Shown here piece by piece: positions 43,207 to 50,955 of a stretch of 51,028 nucleotides of DNA. The stretch comes from Gemmataceae bacterium (GTDB lineage Bacteria; Planctomycetota; Planctomycetia; Gemmatales; Gemmataceae). Within the stretch, counting starts at the first letter, position 1. Each line of letters opens with the position of its first letter. The stretch lies in assembly GCA_019748295.1 (NCBI GenBank), contig JAIEPT010000326.1, positions 1-51,028 of the forward strand, written 5' to 3'. Under the pieces are notes generated by a model that saw nothing but the letters and a program-made list of their open reading frames with translations, was not told the origin of the DNA and did no database searches. Both the position numbers and the translations under genes were made by a program.

Positions 43207-43434
43207 TCACATCCGAGGAGTCGGCCCATCGGCGGTCGCGTCCGTTTCGGTCTCTTCTTGCTCTCTCGCCTTTTTCGTCAGCACCAGCGCATCGAACCAC
43301 GTGAGGCTCAGGTGCGGATTGGCCGCCAAATCCCGGAACGAATCGATCAGCTTCGCACGGCTTTCGTCGTCGAACACGAACACGTAGCGTTCGCCCCCTT
43401 TGACCAGGGCCAGCACGTTCAATTCGTGGGCCAA
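43207..43434 (-). CDS. Small conserved planctomycete protein of unknown function
   Basis: 75 residues, read from a TTG at 43434 preceded by GAGAGG. The sequence (HELNVLALVKGGERYVFVFD, DESRAKLIDSFRDLAANPHL, SLTWFDALVLTKKAREQ) resembles short proteins often found in this phylum, with alternating beta-helix-like strands and a charged tail. No domain name is known to me. It precedes the Xer-type gene by 105 bases, on the same strand. The TTG start is the main uncertainty. Confidence 0.6.
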   Translation of the reverse strand: MAHELNVLALVKGGERYVFVFDDESRAKLIDSFRDLAANPHLSLTWFDALVLTKKAREQEETETDATADGPTPRM

Positions 43435-43645
43435 AGGGCACCTCTCAGTCGTCAGGGCGCAAACGCCGGGATGTGGTTTCTTCTTCTGGGTATCGGCCCG
43501 GCGAAATCAGGGACTTGCCGCCGAGTCGGCAAGGGAGGCAGAACAGGGGCTTGCAACGGCGGCAAGACAGGACCAAATTGCCTAAATTGTCGGCCGACGG
43601 CAGGACGATACGATTGGGGCGAGCAAACCCGGCAGCAACACCACG

Positions 43646-43804
43646 CCCTGTAGGGAACGCCCTCCGTGGCGTTCCGCCTGACTGGACGCGTCCGAATAAG
43701 CAGGGTCCCTTCGCCGAGACGAGATCTGCTTATCGCGGCTGTTGGATCTTGGTTATCCGGACGCGTCCAGTTCGGCGGAACGCCACGGAGGGCGTTCCCT
43801 ACAG
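43646..43804. repeat. Palindromic element (GCCACGGAGGGCG family), shortest intact copy
   Basis: Left arm CCTGTAGGGAACGCCCTCCG and TGGCGTTCCGCCTGACTGGA with CGCGTCCG; right arm CGGACGCGTCCAGTTCGGCG, GCCACGGAGGGCGTTCCC and TACAG. The arms are near-perfect inverted copies separated by about 60 bases. The gap 43435-43645 upstream has nothing else recognisable. It ends 37 bases before the GIY-YIG start. Confidence 0.8.
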
Positions 43805-43840
43805 CGCATCACGTTTCAGATGGGTTTGGGGTGGCTCGAA

Positions 43841-44098
43841 ATGTGGTTCGTCTACCTGCTGCGATGTGCCGACGATTCGCTCTATGCAGGCGTGACGAAC
43901 GACCTGGATCGGCGTTGCCGTCAGCATAACGCGGGGAAAGCGTCGCGCTATACGCGCTGCCGGCTGCCGGCGACGCTCGTCTACCAGGAGCCCGCGGCCA
44001 ACAAGAGCCAGGCGCTCAAACGTGAGTTGGCTCTGAAGGCATTGCCGAAGCGGGCGAAGGAAACGCTGGCCCGCGGTCAATCGCGGTCGAGTTCCTGA
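43841..44098 (+). CDS. GIY-YIG nuclease domain protein (UPF0213/YhbQ-like)
   Basis: 85 residues from the ATG at 43841; earlier in-frame starts run into the repeat. WFVYLLRCADDSLYAGVTND supplies the GIY-YIG-like core (VYLL / LYAGVT), then LDRRCRQHNAGKASRYTRCR with the conserved Arg, PATLVYQEPAANKSQALKRE with the catalytic Glu, and LALKALPKRAKE. The single small domain fits the YhbQ family of uncertain function, perhaps DNA repair. Its last 22 bases overlap the end of the convergent CvpA-like gene. Confidence 0.88.
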   Translation: MWFVYLLRCADDSLYAGVTNDLDRRCRQHNAGKASRYTRCRLPATLVYQEPAANKSQALKRELALKALPKRAKETLARGQSRSSS

Positions 44099-44739
44099 TC
44101 CAGTTCGTTCCGATACGGAGTCGTTTCGCCTTCGACCGTTTGCCGGCGATAGCGGGTGTAACGCAGTTCGAAGGTGCCGGCCCGATCGAAGGTGGCGAAG
44201 CGGTCGTAGATGCTGTCGAGGTCCGGATCGCGTTCGCGATTCACGAGCGACTTCGCTCCGACGTCGCGCATCATCGTCAGCAGCATGCGGTCAGGCGGAA
44301 AGTAAGCCCGGGCCGATCGTTCGTTCGCCCCGCGCGGCTCGAAGCCGAGAAAATCACGCCCCAGCGGCAACGTCTGCATCATGACGACGACGAAACCCGT
44401 CGCCAGATATCCCGTGATCAACCCCGCGATTCCCGCCCCAATCTGCTGCACGTAGCCGTCGAACTCGATCATTTCGTTCTGCAGCTTATTGGTGATCGTC
44501 CGCAGCAAGCCAAGCGTGGCCGCGAAGAGAATGGCGAGCGAAAGGGCATCTTCGTAATTGGCGAGAAAGGAGCCGCGCAGCATGTCTTCGAGGAAGTCCG
44601 ACATCGGCTCGAAGAAATTGAACGCCACGACGATCGCCAACAGCGTGTTGACGAGCATGACGACGGCGTTGAAAAACCCTTCGCGAAAAAGGGCGTAGGC
44701 GGCGCCGAGCATCAAAAGTCCGGAAATCGCGGCGAGCAT
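44077..44739 (-). CDS. CvpA-like membrane protein
   Basis: 220 residues. Four predicted membrane helices in the first 125 residues: MLAAISGLLMLGAAYALF, NAVVMLVNTLLAIVVAFNFF, LSLAILFAATLGLLRTIT and IGAGIAGLITGYLATGFVVV. The F-x-P-[ML]-S-D-F-L-E pattern follows helix 2, as in CvpA/DedE proteins needed for colicin V production in E. coli. A soluble, Arg/Asp-rich tail of about 80 residues follows. Role in planctomycetes unknown. Its 5' end is 64 bases from the frameshifted paralogue. Confidence 0.75.
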   Translation of the reverse strand: MLAAISGLLMLGAAYALFREGFFNAVVMLVNTLLAIVVAFNFFEPMSDFLEDMLRGSFLANYEDALSLAILFAATLGLLRTITNKLQNEMIEFDGYVQQIGAGIAGLITGYLATGFVVVMMQTLPLGRDFLGFEPRGANERSARAYFPPDRMLLTMMRDVGAKSLVNRERDPDLDSIYDRFATFDRAGTFELRYTRYRRQTVEGETTPYRNELDQELDRD

Positions 44740-44803
44740 GGATCTAATCCAACGGTGAAGACTCTATCGTAAGAACGCCGGCAACTTCGTTACTTCTTTT
44801 CGC

Positions 44804-45458
44804 CTATGGCCTACTCGTGAAGCTTGAGTTCAGCTTCCATTCTGCGAGTTTTTCCAACGCGTCCGCTGCATTACCGCCTATAGGATCCGCGTGAAGCCCA
44901 TAAATGTTCTTTGCATCGTACTTGGCGAGGATTTGACGTATGGCGGACTCATGAGAATTCACGTCCCCTACAAGTATGGCGAGAGCATAGTGAGCCCAAA
45001 CCTGAACTCGCAGTTCTTCATCGTTAAGCAATCGGCGCAAAATGGGAACGGCTTTCATCGCTTCCTCGCCGTACTCCGCAAGTATCATTGCGCCATTCGC
45101 CCGCTAAGCGAAAGGATCCGTACCTTTGCAGCATATTGATCCAGGTATCCACATTGATTTCCGGCGAGAACTGCAACCCTAATTCATCCATCAAACCAAA
45201 CAGCCAGTACAGCTTTGCCGCTTCGGAGTACTCGCTGATCGAGAACTTATCGAAGAAATCACCGATCTCGTCGTGGAGATCGGAAAGCCGATAGCGCTCC
45301 GCTGTTGCTGCGAGAACGTCGAGATCCTCTTCCGTTAGCCTTCTCTTTCTTTTCTCGCGCTCGGAGTCCGAGCGATGGAATCCGTACTTCAATGCAGGTT
45401 CAATCAGGAAATGCAGTTCTTGAGGCAAATGAACCAAAACGCCCACTCTTGAAGCCAT
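44804..45458 (-). pseudogene. Third copy of the immunity-like HEAT-repeat family, broken by an 8-base deletion
   Basis: The N-part (45458 down to about 45107) reads GVLVHLPQELHFLIEPALKY, ERYRLSDLHDEIGDFFDKFS and EAAKLYWLFGLMDELGLQFS, matching its two neighbours. After YGSFRLA the frame is lost: the sequence 45095-45107 has 13 bases where the second copy has 21 (TTGGCATCGGAAAGAGCGAA...), a loss of 8. The other frame continues with MILAEYGEEAMKAVPILRRL, LRVQVWAHYALAILVGDVNS and EKLAEWK to the end at 44804. The deletion is not a homopolymer effect, so this copy is truly disrupted, unless a second start rescues the C-part from 45088. Confidence 0.8.
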
Positions 45459-45479
45459 GATACTCGTTGCTCGAATAGG

Positions 45480-46159
45480 TTAACTATTTCGGTTTTCGCG
45501 TTCCCGCCTCAATTCCGCCAGCTTCTCCAACACTCCCTCCGACGTGTTTCCAACAAATTCGAGGTATAATCCATCGGCGTCCTTGGCATTGTGCTGGTTA
45601 TGGATGCCTCGAACAGCATCTTCATGAGACTCGACATCACCTTCAAGTTTTGCCAAGGCGTAGTGCGCCCAAACTTGAACTCTTAAATCCTCGTCGGCGA
45701 GGCGTTGACGCAAGAGCGGGATCGACGTCGCAGCATGCTCAGTCATATCTGCAAGAATCATCGCCGCATTCGCTCTTTCCGATGCCAAGCGAAACGAGCC
45801 ATGCTTTTGCAGGTTCTTCATCAATTCGGTTGCACCGGATTCCGCAAAAATTTCAAGCCCAGTTCGTCCATGAGTCCAAACAGCCAATAGAGTTTCGCGG
45901 CTTCCGGAAACTTGCCGATCGAATACCGATCAAAAAAGTCGTCGACCTCGCCATGTGGAGCAGCGAGACGATAGCGCTCAGCAGTCGCAGCAAGAATCTC
46001 GAGATCATTCTCGGTCAGCCGTTTCTTTTTCTTTTCGCGTTCTGAATCGGATCGATGAAACCCATATTTCAACGCAGGTTCAATAAGGAAATGCAATTCC
46101 TCGGGCAGATGCGTTAAGACGCCTGCCTTCACAGCATCGGGTTCTTCAGAAACGGTCAC
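45480..46159 (-). pseudogene. Second copy of the immunity-like HEAT-repeat family, one-base frameshift
   Basis: The N-part starts at 46159 with AVKAGVLTHLPEELHFLIEP and runs to LFGLMDELGLKF; the C-part continues in another frame as GATELMKNLQKHGSFRLASE, RANAAMILADMTEHAATSIP, LRVQVWAHYALAKLEGDVES and GVLEKLAELRRE. The change lies at the A5T3 run at 45846-45853. A one-base indel is enough, so this could be recent decay, a sequencing error or ribosomal slippage. The start is 2 bases after the stop of the first copy, in an operon. Confidence 0.75.
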
Positions 46160-46161
46160 GA

Positions 46162-46797
46162 TTAAGATTCCGCCAGCTTCTCTAGTGCCGCGTCAGCCTC
46201 TGCTCCAATCGGATCGATGAATAATCCGTCTTCGTCTTTCTTGCTGTATTTATTGAATATCTGCTCGATCGCCTTCTTGTGCGCTTCTTTGTTCCCTTCG
46301 AGAATTGCAAGCGCGTAGTGCGCCCATGCTTGGACAAACAGTTCCTTGTCGCCGAGGCACTTCTTCAGCGTGGCGATAGCCTTCGCCGCTGGCTGGCCGA
46401 AATCGGCAAGGACCATCGCTGCTCTCGCCCTGCCAAACGCTGCTCTTTCTGAACCGTATTCGTGAAGCTGTTCGATCCAATGATCGACCTCTCCCGCGGA
46501 ATCAGAAATCTCGAAACCCAACTCATCAAGAAGTGCAAAAAGCCAATAGAGTTTCGCAGCTTCGGAATAGGTCGAAATCGAGTATTGATCGAAAAAGACG
46601 TCCACAGCGCGATGCTGTTTGGCTAGACGATATCGCTCAGCAATAGACGCCAGCGCTTCTAGATCGGGTTCAGCGAGTTTTTGGCTTTTTTTGTCGCGCT
46701 CCGAGTCGGATTTGTAGTAGCCATACTTTAAGGCGGCATCAATAAGGAAATGCAATTCATCAGGAAGGTTTACAAGTACTCCAGGTTTAGCGGACAT
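46162..46797 (-). CDS. First, intact copy of the immunity-like HEAT-repeat family
   Basis: 211 residues. The N-terminal part (GVLVNLPDELHFLIDAALKY, SDSERDKKSQKLAEPDLEAL, ERYRLAKQHRAVDVFFDQYS, EAAKLYWLFALLDELGFEIS) is conserved in all three copies and belongs to no family I recognise. The C-terminal part has two HEAT/PBS-lyase-like units (RARAAMVLADFGQPAAKAIA, TLKKCLGDKELFVQAWAHYA, LAILEGNKEAHKKAIEQIF). It is cytoplasmic by composition, starts 17 bases after the toxin-like gene and is much lower in GC than its surroundings (46501-46560 counts 25 G+C of 60). Position just after an RHS C-terminus is where an immunity gene is expected; that role is inferred. Confidence 0.65.
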   Translation of the reverse strand: MSAKPGVLVNLPDELHFLIDAALKYGYYKSDSERDKKSQKLAEPDLEALASIAERYRLAKQHRAVDVFFDQYSISTYSEAAKLYWLFALLDELGFEISDSAGEVDHWIEQLHEYGSERAAFGRARAAMVLADFGQPAAKAIATLKKCLGDKELFVQAWAHYALAILEGNKEAHKKAIEQIFNKYSKKDEDGLFIDPIGAEADAALEKLAES

Positions 46798-46814
46798 GAT
46801 TGCGACTCCGATGT

Positions 46815-47804
46815 TTAAGGTCGACGTGGTCCGTACCGCCAGTGTACGAATTCTTCAAACGTAAATGTCCGGTGCCGCCCGCCATTTCCTAAAGACCTAT
46901 TCGCTTGATTGGTTAGGTCGTCCCGATACTCTCTCCTCGCTTGCTCTTCCGTGACGCCATCTGGAAGTATCATTACCCACGGACGCGACACTGCCGGCGC
47001 TGTCGAATCAGCAGGGTAAGCTGCGCCATGTCTGACGGAATCCCCATCAATTCGGCCATTCCGGGTGACTACGACTGTTCCTTCAGGAGGGTCATAGTCC
47101 GATTCGCCGTACTCCGCTTCAGGCAGCGGGATATAGATGAAGCCATCGGGCTGAATATAGGTTCCAAGCGGCAAGAAATACCTGTCCGGCGAACTCGGAG
47201 GACGCATGAGGATTTCAAATTCCAAATGGGCCGCAGCGGCTAGCGGTGCAGGATTGGCCAGCACTTCCTGAATAGCCAGTGAATAAGGATTGAGTGCAAG
47301 TATTCCGAAACCTCGTAACGCCGTTCCAGCGGCGGCAGTTGCCGTGCTCCTCCAAGTCAGAATTCCGCCAGGATAGCCTGCAATTCGAGCGACCGCCGTG
47401 CCTGGAAGTGCACCCCTAACGACCCGTTCCATGTTCCGAGTGATTACAAGCCGAGGGACGCCTGCAGCTTTTAAAGATTCGATGATAATCTGTCGTCGCC
47501 GCGTGGCGCTGAGTAATAGCCAGACCCGCCTAGCATCATCCGGACGGTTGACGGGCATCCCGTACCTTGCGAGAACTTTGTGAGCCTCATTATGGGCTGC
47601 CACGGATTCCAAGAAAAACGCCGGCTGGTTATTGCTCCCTCCAAGAAATAGCGGGTAAGCGTGGTGCCGCCTGCCACCGACGAGGCCAGACGGGTCCGTA
47701 ACCTGTTGCGGCCGATTATTGACGTACCGGTATAGATTCGCGTCCCCCGCCTCGAAACCAAGGGGGTCTTGCGAGATCCAGCGACCAATAGTTGGGTCAA
47801 ACAT
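46815..47804 (-). CDS. Orphan RHS C-terminus with a putative His-rich nuclease-type toxin domain
   Basis: 329 residues from the ATG at 47804, which has AAGGAG 7 bases upstream. Residues 1-41 are the end of an RHS core: MFDPTIGRWISQDPLGFEAG, DANLYRYVNNRPQQVTDPSG and L. No YD repeats precede it; another gene ends 19 bases upstream. Beyond the DPSGL boundary the variable part begins RRHHAYPLFLGGSNNQP with His47/His48, then SVAAHNEAHKVLARYGMPV (His71, His75), reminiscent of HNH/Endo VII-type RHS toxins. A long unassigned tail follows to 329 (YFLPLGTYIQPDGFIYIPLP, FTFEEFVHWRYGPRRP). It may be a displaced toxin tip kept with its immunity genes. Confidence 0.75.
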   Translation of the reverse strand: MFDPTIGRWISQDPLGFEAGDANLYRYVNNRPQQVTDPSGLVGGRRHHAYPLFLGGSNNQPAFFLESVAAHNEAHKVLARYGMPVNRPDDARRVWLLLSATRRRQIIIESLKAAGVPRLVITRNMERVVRGALPGTAVARIAGYPGGILTWRSTATAAAGTALRGFGILALNPYSLAIQEVLANPAPLAAAAHLEFEILMRPPSSPDRYFLPLGTYIQPDGFIYIPLPEAEYGESDYDPPEGTVVVTRNGRIDGDSVRHGAAYPADSTAPAVSRPWVMILPDGVTEEQARREYRDDLTNQANRSLGNGGRHRTFTFEEFVHWRYGPRRP

Positions 47805-47823
47805 CGTCTGCTCCTTCAGAACA

Positions 47824-48855
47824 TTATGACTCGAACGAAAGGGAGAACTCGCGGTGCGTTTCGTGCGTCGCAATCATCCGCTTCGGCAAACCTGCAGGCA
47901 ACTCGTTTTTCCGTAGTTTTGACCACCACCGCTCCTCAAGCTTTCGATCTTTCAGCAGTTTATCCATTGTCGAAAGGTGCAGCATGTTCCGTTCGAGGTC
48001 CAGCGGCACTTGACGAAAAGTTCGGGGAGGGAAGTGGATCGTCAAGTTCGGAAAAGGCTGCGGCCAGATGGACGTCAGGCTGCCGCGCCAATCATCCATC
48101 GTGGAGCAGAGCGTCCCCGAGTACATGTGATTTTCAGGTTCCAGTTCCGCTGCCCATGCTATGGCGTTCGCCGACTGCGCGAAGTGGCCGTTGTCGCGAA
48201 GGCAGCAGCTGCGATTATTTAGGTACAGTGCCAACTCTTCCTTCGGCGTTTTCGATCGAAGGAACCGGTTCTTGCGTACGTGTTCCGCCGTCACCTTGCG
48301 CGGCCAATCCATGTAGTGGCTATCGGGATACGAGTTAAACCCCAGCGATGTGCATTCGATGTTGAATCGCTCGCCGCCGGGTTCGTCCCATCGCGCGAAC
48401 AGATGCCAAGCCGTGGTCGCAAGCTTGAGCGGAAAGCCAAGCCTCCGACCGATGGCGATGCAGAGTACGGGAAGATTCGAGCATGTCCCTTGGCGTGTCC
48501 GAAGGATGCCGTGAAGGAAGATGTTGTTGGCGTCGCGGAAAAAATCGTCGCGTTCAATGAGGTCAGGATCGTAGCGGATGCTTAGATCACGCTGAAGAAC
48601 GGTCGTCATGACCGTCATCTTGAATTTTCCGATCGAATGGTCGAATTCCGAAGGCGCCTTTCGGAACAGGGGCGCAAGTCGATCGCACTCAGCTGCAACT
48701 TTTCCCGCGATACCATCGACCGCATTCTGAATCGGCGCAAACGGAGGTCCAACGCCGCCCGGCAGACCATCGCTAAGGCCGACGTTCTGCACGACGGGAT
48801 CGATGGCCGCGAGTTCCGCTACGGAAAGAAACAAAAGCTTGGGAGCGTCGAACAC
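47824..48855 (-). CDS. Transglutaminase-like (SirB1-type) protein with a TPR-like tail
   Basis: 343 residues. The middle has the papain-like/transglutaminase triad in its usual order: Cys125 in RTRQGTCSNLPVLCIAIGRR, His151 in LGFPLKLATTAWHLFARWDE, and an Asn/Glu in ERFNIECTSLGFNSY where Asp is commonest. A DSHYMDWPRKVT stretch and a TPR-like segment (ELALYLNNRSCCLRDNGHFA, AQSANAIAWAAELEPENHMY) follow. It may be a protease-like or structural homologue. It lies 63 bases after the GspE-type gene and 19 before the orphan toxin gene on the same strand. Confidence 0.78.
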   Translation of the reverse strand: MFDAPKLLFLSVAELAAIDPVVQNVGLSDGLPGGVGPPFAPIQNAVDGIAGKVAAECDRLAPLFRKAPSEFDHSIGKFKMTVMTTVLQRDLSIRYDPDLIERDDFFRDANNIFLHGILRTRQGTCSNLPVLCIAIGRRLGFPLKLATTAWHLFARWDEPGGERFNIECTSLGFNSYPDSHYMDWPRKVTAEHVRKNRFLRSKTPKEELALYLNNRSCCLRDNGHFAQSANAIAWAAELEPENHMYSGTLCSTMDDWRGSLTSIWPQPFPNLTIHFPPRTFRQVPLDLERNMLHLSTMDKLLKDRKLEERWWSKLRKNELPAGLPKRMIATHETHREFSLSFES

Positions 48856-48918
48856 GGCATGCCCTTCTTGGATTGCCGTAGGGTAATTGACGCGACCGCA
48901 TTTCGCGAAGGAAAAATG

Positions 48919-50685
48919 CTATTTGCTGACGCGCATCAGTTCTTGCACCGAGCTTACGCCGGTCAGCACCTGGCGCAATCCGTCCTCGAAGAGGAACACG
49001 GTCCCCGCCTTTACCGCGGCGTTGCGGATGGCGGTGAGGTCGGGGTTTTCACGGATCATCTCGCGGAGCTTTTCGGTGATGACGAGCAGTTCGAAGATGC
49101 CGGTTCGCTTGAAGTAGCCGGTGCCGCCGCACTTCTCGCAGACTGAAGGTTCTTCGCTCTCCTCGGCTTCCTCGTCCTTCTCCCCCTCGTGGGCTCGATA
49201 CAAGTGCTTGATCATGCCAGGGGGAAGGTTGAGCCGTTTCAGCGTCTCCGCGTCGGGCTTGTACTTGACCCGGCATTTGGGACAGAGCATGCGGACGAGG
49301 CGTTGACCCAGCACGGCACTGAGGGCGCTGGCGATGTTGAAGGGCTGCACGCCCAGGTCGATGAGTCGGCCGATCGCGGTCACGGTGTCGTTGGCGTGCA
49401 GCGTCGTGAACACCATGTGCCCCGTTTGAGCAGCCTGACACGCGATCTCGGCCGTCTCCTTGTCGCGGATTTCGCCGATCATGATGATGTCCGGATCTTG
49501 ACGCAGAATGCTGCGAAGTTCGGACGCGAAGGTCTTGCCTGCCTTGACGTTCACCTCGATCTGCGTGATATGGTCGAGCTGAAATTCGACAGGGTTCTCG
49601 ATGGTGATGACGTTTTGCTGGAAGCGGTCGATCTCATTGAGGCAGGCATAAAGCGTGGTGCTTTTGCCCGCCCCGGTCGGCCCGCACACGATCAGCATGC
49701 CGTGCGGTTGCTTAACGAGTTCGACGATGGAACCGCGGAGATTCGCCGGCATGCCGATCTGCTCAAGGCTAATGATCTGGGCCGACTTGTCGAGAATACG
49801 CATGACCATCTTTTCGCCGGAGACGGACCCGGCCGTGGCCACGCGGAAATCGACCATGCGTTCTTCGACTTGGGCGGAGAAGCTGCCGTCCTGCGGCTTG
49901 CGCTTCTCCGTGATGTCCATGTTGCAGAGGACTTTGAAGATGTTGATGACCGCGTCGCCCGTCGATCGGCGAAACGGGTTGTCGTTGACCATGATGCCGT
50001 CGATGCGGAAACGGATCGACATTTCCTCCTGCGTCGGCTCCAGGTGGATGTCCGTAACCCGCCGTTTGACGGCGTCGTAGACCATTTCTTGGGCGCTTTG
50101 ATAGCCCTTCGATTCCTGGGCACGGGCCAGTTCCGCTCCGCTGCTTTGGCCGCCGCGGGCGAAGAAGCGAACAGGGACGCGCGAAGGCCGGCCCTTCTTT
50201 TCCTTGGCGAACTGCATGCGGAGCGTGCGTTCGAGAAACGCCTTGATCGCATCCTTGATGACGATGGCGTCGGCCTCGCGCACCTCGCGGTTGCGTATTT
50301 TGACGTAGCCCACAGCTCCGCCCACGATCATTCCCATCCAGAGGAGCCAAGCGATCCAGAAGAACGGCATCGCGAAGCACAGGACCGTGCCGACGAAGCC
50401 GATGGCGAGAAAGACGGGATTCCAAATGCTGTAGTTGAGCTTGAATTCGCGAAGGTCGCTATCGACCCAGACGCTGAGTTGGATCCAGAGCAGGAAGGCG
50501 CCGAAGAAGAAGAGGATGCGCGGCAGGCTGTAGTAAAACCCGGGCCCACGCGGAAACTCGGCGGCTTGAACTCCATTGGTCGCGGCCAATACAAGGGCAA
50601 TCGCCATGAAGTGCGGCGCGCAGCGCGAAGGGAACGTCATGAGGCGGGCGAACGTGGACATCAGGAAGAGGACGACGGCCGACAT
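48919..50685 (-). CDS. GspE/PilB-type secretion ATPase with N-terminal membrane segments
   Basis: 588 residues from the ATG at 50685 (a GTG at 50718 is in frame). The first 130 residues hold a signal-like segment (MAIALVLAATNGVQA) and three hydrophobic helices (LPRILFFFGAFLLWIQLSVW, IWNPVFLAIGFVGTVLCFAM, FFWIAWLLWMGMIVGGAVGY), unusual for a cytoplasmic ATPase but seen in this phylum. The ATPase half has VTDIHLEPTQEEMSIRFRID, Walker A CGPTGAGKSTTLYACLNEID, the Asp box ENPVEFQLDHITQIEVN, RSILRQDPDIIMIGEIRDKE (Walker B) and HANDTVTAIGRLIDLG. A zinc site is formed by CPKC and CEKCGGTG. It powers a type II secretion or type IV pilus-like system encoded elsewhere. Confidence 0.88.
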   Translation of the reverse strand: MSAVVLFLMSTFARLMTFPSRCAPHFMAIALVLAATNGVQAAEFPRGPGFYYSLPRILFFFGAFLLWIQLSVWVDSDLREFKLNYSIWNPVFLAIGFVGTVLCFAMPFFWIAWLLWMGMIVGGAVGYVKIRNREVREADAIVIKDAIKAFLERTLRMQFAKEKKGRPSRVPVRFFARGGQSSGAELARAQESKGYQSAQEMVYDAVKRRVTDIHLEPTQEEMSIRFRIDGIMVNDNPFRRSTGDAVINIFKVLCNMDITEKRKPQDGSFSAQVEERMVDFRVATAGSVSGEKMVMRILDKSAQIISLEQIGMPANLRGSIVELVKQPHGMLIVCGPTGAGKSTTLYACLNEIDRFQQNVITIENPVEFQLDHITQIEVNVKAGKTFASELRSILRQDPDIIMIGEIRDKETAEIACQAAQTGHMVFTTLHANDTVTAIGRLIDLGVQPFNIASALSAVLGQRLVRMLCPKCRVKYKPDAETLKRLNLPPGMIKHLYRAHEGEKDEEAEESEEPSVCEKCGGTGYFKRTGIFELLVITEKLREMIRENPDLTAIRNAAVKAGTVFLFEDGLRQVLTGVSSVQELMRVSK

Positions 50686-50763
50686 GGGGGAAATTGTACG
50701 CTCGCGCCGGCGCGACACAAGCCCGCATTGCTCGCCCCTGCCAGATGCTGGCGAGCAGCCGCT

Positions 50764-50955
50764 GTTAGGCGGTTGGTGCAGTATCCACGGGAGTCTCGTG
50801 ATCTGAGGGCAGGGAAGACAGAATCATTACGTACAGAATCATGGAAGACAAAGACAAAATGATGGGAACGAAAATTGAGGTAAGGCATGCTGCTCTTCCC
50901 ATCTCTTTGTATTCATCATTTTGTCCCTAATTATTTTGGCTATGCCTTCCATGAT
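50764..50955. mobile_element. Second copy of the MITE-like element, cut by a group II intron
   Basis: It starts TTAGGCGGTTGGTGCAGTAT and continues GGCAGGGAAGACAGAATC and ATTACGTACAGAATCATGG, then A/T-rich AAAATGATGGGAACG and CATCATTTTGTCCC, matching the copy at 21111-21373 in order. The right arm breaks off at CCTTCCATGAT (50945-50955), where the other copy continues CTGAACGTAATGATTCTG. The intron 5' end follows directly. Confidence 0.65.

Noticed and set aside
49189-50862. 557-codon open frame on the plus strand opposite the GspE-type gene
   Set aside because: It mirrors the strongly conserved ATPase gene on the other strand; composition is His/Asp/Arg-rich with no domain, as expected of a shadow frame in GC-rich DNA.
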